Assembly (NCBI GenBank): GCA_017695065.1
Contig: JADILZ010000084.1
Span: forward strand, 1 to 64,000
DNA from: Candidatus Cryptobacteroides excrementipullorum
Lineage (GTDB): Bacteria; Bacteroidota; Bacteroidia; Bacteroidales; UBA932
Direction of reading: 5' to 3'
DNA length: 64,000 nucleotides
A program made the position numbers and the translations under genes. Shown piece after piece: positions 61,102 through 64,000 of the stretch. The notes below the pieces were generated by a model. It was not told the DNA's origin. It searched no databases and saw nothing but the letters and a program-made list of their open reading frames with translations. Numbering within the stretch: position 1 is the first letter of the stretch; every line of letters starts with the position of its first letter.

Positions 61102-62937
61102 CTACAATGCGAAATTGATTGCGGATACAAGTTCCTGCACAAGGAAAGGCTGACCCTGTACCTTGTTGTACTGCAAATATTTGAATTTAGGCAATCTGTT
61201 TCTCAGATAACCTGCGAACTGCCCGCTGTTGAGCTCGCACACGAGGATTTTCTCGAATCCCCTGAACACGTCCTTCGTATTGCGCGGCAGCGGATTTATG
61301 TAGTCGAAATGCGCATAGCTCACTTCCTTGCCGGAAGCACGCACCTGGGAGACAGCGGAAAGGATATGCCCGTAGGTCCCGCCCCATCCGATTACCAGGA
61401 GCTTGCCCGTGGAAGGGCCGTTGACCTTCAGCTCGGGGATGAAATCCGCCAGGCGGGCCACCTTCTCGGCACGCTCGCGGACCATCATGGCGTGGTTCAC
61501 AGGATCTGACGAAAGGACACCCTGGTGGTTCTTCTCGAGTCCCCCGACCCTGTGTTCAAAGCCTTTCTGGCCCGGCACGGCCCATTTGCGGGCCATTGTC
61601 CTGGAATCACGCTCGAACGGGAAGAACGGCCCCGTGAGCTTCTCCGCATACGGAGGTCTGATTTCAGGATAATCCGACATGGACGGGATGAGCCACGGCT
61701 CGGACCCGTTCCCGAGAAATCCTTCGGAAAGCAGGATTACCGGCATCATGTGCTCCAGTGCAATCTTTGACGCCATGAATGCGGCATCAAAGCAGTGGGC
61801 AGGAGAATGTGCGGCCATAACGGCGACAGGACATTCACCGTTCCTGCCGTAAAGCGCCTGGTTCAGGTCGGTCTGCTCTGTCTTGGTAGGGATTCCCGTG
61901 GAAGGGCCGGCACGCTGCACGTCCACCACCACCAGTGGAAGCTCGGTCATCACAGCCAGACCGAGAGCCTCTGACTTGAGGGAAAGGCCAGGTCCGGATG
62001 TGGTCGTGACAGCAAGGTCCCCGGCATACGCGGCACCTATCGCCGTACAGATGCCTGCTATCTCGTCCTCCGCCTGGAGGGTCGTGGCATGGAGGCTCTT
62101 ATGGATGGCAAGCTCCTCGAGGATGGCCGTCGCAGGCGTGATAGGATAGGATCCGCAGAAAAGCGGCCTGCCGGATTTCTCGGAAGCTGCGAGCAGCCCC
62201 CACGCGACAGCCTGGTTTCCGGTGATGTTCCTGTAGAGGCCTTTCTTCTTGTTGTGGCAAGGCTCTATGACATAGGTGTTCGGGATTGCCTGGATATTGG
62301 CGGCATAGTTATACCCGTCACTGACCACCTTTTCGTTGGGGGCGATCATCTCCGGGTGCTTTTTCCTGAATTTCTTTTCGAGATACTTGTGGATATATTC
62401 CACGGGACGGCTGTATATGAAGCAGGCCATGCCCAGCGTGAACATGTTCTTGCACTTGTGTATAGCCTTGATATCCAGACCACTGTCCTTGAGACTCTCC
62501 TCAGTGAGAGAAGTGATGGCGGCAGGGATGATGGTCCTGTCGCCGATGTTGAGTTCCTCGACAGGGTCTCCCTTGAACCCGGCCTTCCGGAGTCCGTCTT
62601 CATCAAAGGTATCGGTATCGATGATTACCATGGCCGTCCTTTTCAGCCATTTCGCATTCGCCTTCAGTGCGGCAGGGTTCATCGCCACCAGAAGGTCGCA
62701 GTAGTCTCCCGGAGTATTTACATCCTCGCTCCCGATGTGTACCTGGAAGCCGGAAACCCCGGAAATGGTCCCGTGCGGGGCTCTGATTTCAGCCGGGAAA
62801 TCTGGGAATGTGGACAGCCCGTTCCCGTAAATCGCTGACATATCTGCAAAAAGAGATCCGGTGAGCTGCATTCCATCTCCCGAATCTCCTGCAAATCTTA
62901 TAACAACATCCGTAGTATCTATTACTTTGTGTTGCAT
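61102..62937 (-). CDS. korA: 2-oxoacid:ferredoxin oxidoreductase subunit alpha (gamma-alpha fused)
   Basis: VIRFAGDSGDGMQLTG; YPITPATAILEELA; TTSGPGLSLKSEALGLAVMTELPLVVVDVQRAGPSTGIPTKTEQTDL. Confidence 0.93.
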   Translation of the reverse strand: MQHKVIDTTDVVIRFAGDSGDGMQLTGSLFADMSAIYGNGLSTFPDFPAEIRAPHGTISGVSGFQVHIGSEDVNTPGDYCDLLVAMNPAALKANAKWLKRTAMVIIDTDTFDEDGLRKAGFKGDPVEELNIGDRTIIPAAITSLTEESLKDSGLDIKAIHKCKNMFTLGMACFIYSRPVEYIHKYLEKKFRKKHPEMIAPNEKVVSDGYNYAANIQAIPNTYVIEPCHNKKKGLYRNITGNQAVAWGLLAASEKSGRPLFCGSYPITPATAILEELAIHKSLHATTLQAEDEIAGICTAIGAAYAGDLAVTTTSGPGLSLKSEALGLAVMTELPLVVVDVQRAGPSTGIPTKTEQTDLNQALYGRNGECPVAVMAAHSPAHCFDAAFMASKIALEHMMPVILLSEGFLGNGSEPWLIPSMSDYPEIRPPYAEKLTGPFFPFERDSRTMARKWAVPGQKGFEHRVGGLEKNHQGVLSSDPVNHAMMVRERAEKVARLADFIPELKVNGPSTGKLLVIGWGGTYGHILSAVSQVRASGKEVSYAHFDYINPLPRNTKDVFRGFEKILVCELNSGQFAGYLRNRLPKFKYLQYNKVQGQPFLVQELVSAINFAL

Positions 62938-62978
62938 GTCGATTTATAATATATAATCAAATATTGGTTAAAAGCACA

Positions 62979-62986
62979 CAAATGTA
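62979..62986 (-). promoter_or_regulatory. -7 box TACATTTG upstream of korAB
   Basis: TAnnTTTG on minus strand. Confidence 0.5.
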
Positions 62987-63083
62987 ATAAATTTTCACAA
63001 TGTTGTTTCAATTTTCCTTAAAAAAGACAATCCGTGAAAGTACACTTTGTTATCTCTCCCGGCAAAACATCATGAACATCAAC

Positions 63084-63250
63084 AAGACCCTTCAGGGTCG
63101 CACCGGAACGTCAGCGAGGTTTCCGGTGGGAAACCGAAGCAGTGGAGGTGCCGGCGCAGCGAAGCGGAGCCGCATGCCCCACCGGGGCTGTCACCGTCAG
63201 GTGACGGGGGGTGGACAGACGAAGGTCGTCAGACCTTCAGGGCCGCACAT
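63084..63250. repeat. GC-rich cluster of short hairpins with 14-bp near-direct repeat ends
   Basis: cttcagggtcgcac (63090) / cttcagggccgcac (63235); hairpins gaccc-ttca-gggtc, caccgga...tccggtg, tcacc-gtca-ggtga, gaaggtc-gtca-gaccttc. Confidence 0.55.
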
Positions 63251-63255
63251 CCGCC

Positions 63256-63999
63256 TCATGCCTGACGGCGGCGCAGGAGCCGCCGTATCCACATGTAGTA
63301 GCCGGTAAGAGGAAGAGAAGCACCCACAATGGCGGCCAGGAACGTGAGTATCCTGGTGACGATGCCTCCCCAGCTGCCGACATGGACAGAATATATCCAT
63401 CCGCGGATCCTGGAGTTCCTGTCCGAATCCCGGTAAAGAGATGAACCTGTAATCTCACCGGTAACCCTGTCGAAAGTATATCTGTCTGAAGCCCTGCGGT
63501 TTCCGAGACTGCCTGAAGAGACAGTGGCGGTACCGTCAGATACAGTGATGCTCCTGTAGCCCGGATTCCTCCCGGCGAGCTCCATATAGACAGCCTGCCA
63601 CGATGCAGTGGAAACACCTTCCCCGGCCTTTCCTGCGGACCCTCTCTGCCCTGTGCTCCCGGAAGAGCCGCCATGCCGTACATTCCCTGACCGTTCGCCG
63701 TGTGCGGTCTCCCTGCTGACGGAGGTCCCGGCCCCGAAAAGCTTGTAGAACCCCGTCCTGTACCACCCGAACGACCACGTCAGCCCGGTAAGAGCCATCG
63801 CCAGAAGGAAGATGCAGGCATAAGCCCCGCCTGCGATATGCAGACTGTACCAGAATGGGCGCCAGCCATTGGACACGCTGATTTTCAATCTGTTCTTCAT
63901 CACCTTGAGGCTGTTCTTCCACCATATCGCAAGACCGGAAATCAGGACAATGACAAAGGCTATCGTGCTCACGCCTACCACAGTCTTGCCCCAGAACAC
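63256..63999 (-). CDS. PepSY-associated TM protein (partial, truncated by window edge)
   Basis: VLISGLAIWWKNSLK; WYSLHIAGGAYACIFLLAMALTGLTWSF; IYSVHVGSWGGIVTRILTFLAAIVGASLPLTGYYMWI. Confidence 0.8.
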   Translation of the reverse strand: MFWGKTVVGVSTIAFVIVLISGLAIWWKNSLKVMKNRLKISVSNGWRPFWYSLHIAGGAYACIFLLAMALTGLTWSFGWYRTGFYKLFGAGTSVSRETAHGERSGNVRHGGSSGSTGQRGSAGKAGEGVSTASWQAVYMELAGRNPGYRSITVSDGTATVSSGSLGNRRASDRYTFDRVTGEITGSSLYRDSDRNSRIRGWIYSVHVGSWGGIVTRILTFLAAIVGASLPLTGYYMWIRRLLRRRQA

Positions 64000-64000
64000 A

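Noticed and set aside
63000-63308. 102-aa ORF through the GC-rich hairpin cluster
   Set aside because: Low-complexity translation of structured repeats; no homology recognised.

Overview
This 64 kb window is ordinary-density Bacteroidota chromosome, probably Bacteroidales (an inference from gene content and from TAnnTTTG -7 promoter boxes in front of many genes). I see no prophage, CRISPR array, IS element or biosynthetic gene cluster. Left to right it contains: a YefM/YoeB-type toxin-antitoxin pair; an NtrC/NtrB-like two-component system; a MurU-like nucleotidyltransferase next to an AmgK-like kinase fused to a RapZ C-terminal domain; NAD salvage (pncB, pncA); a large putative porin; an MltF-like lytic transglycosylase; a LolC/E-type permease; an M13 peptidase; RsmF-like, PyrE, NUDIX, QueA, DprA, TatD and asparaginase genes; ExbB-X-ExbD-ExbD; alkaline phosphatase; AsnS, Udk and a TonB-like protein; an S41 protease; dCMP deaminase; acyl-CoA ligase; RidA; tRNA-Arg(CCT); L32, DUF177, TypA and GuaA; an M64 peptidase; RluA, TadA and a YqaA-like protein; tRNA-Gln(TTG); YugP-like, Alr, LMW-PTP and DJ-1 genes; class I fumarase; PrfB; AsnA; a glycosidase-SGNH fusion; GdhA; KorAB; and a partial PepSY protein. 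The most interesting observations are: (i) a signal-peptide ORF and a Spy/DUF4890-like ORF joined at a correctly phased A_AAA_AAG slippery heptamer (possible -1 frameshifting); (ii) a 68-bp palindrome that looks like a symmetric divergent promoter, with a related modified copy and a 55-57 bp tandem array of the same -7-bearing module upstream of the glycosidase-esterase gene; (iii) the AmgK-RapZ fusion with MurU; and (iv) a ~118-bp imperfect palindrome overlapping the korB stop codon. All calls are from reading the sequence; no database search was run.
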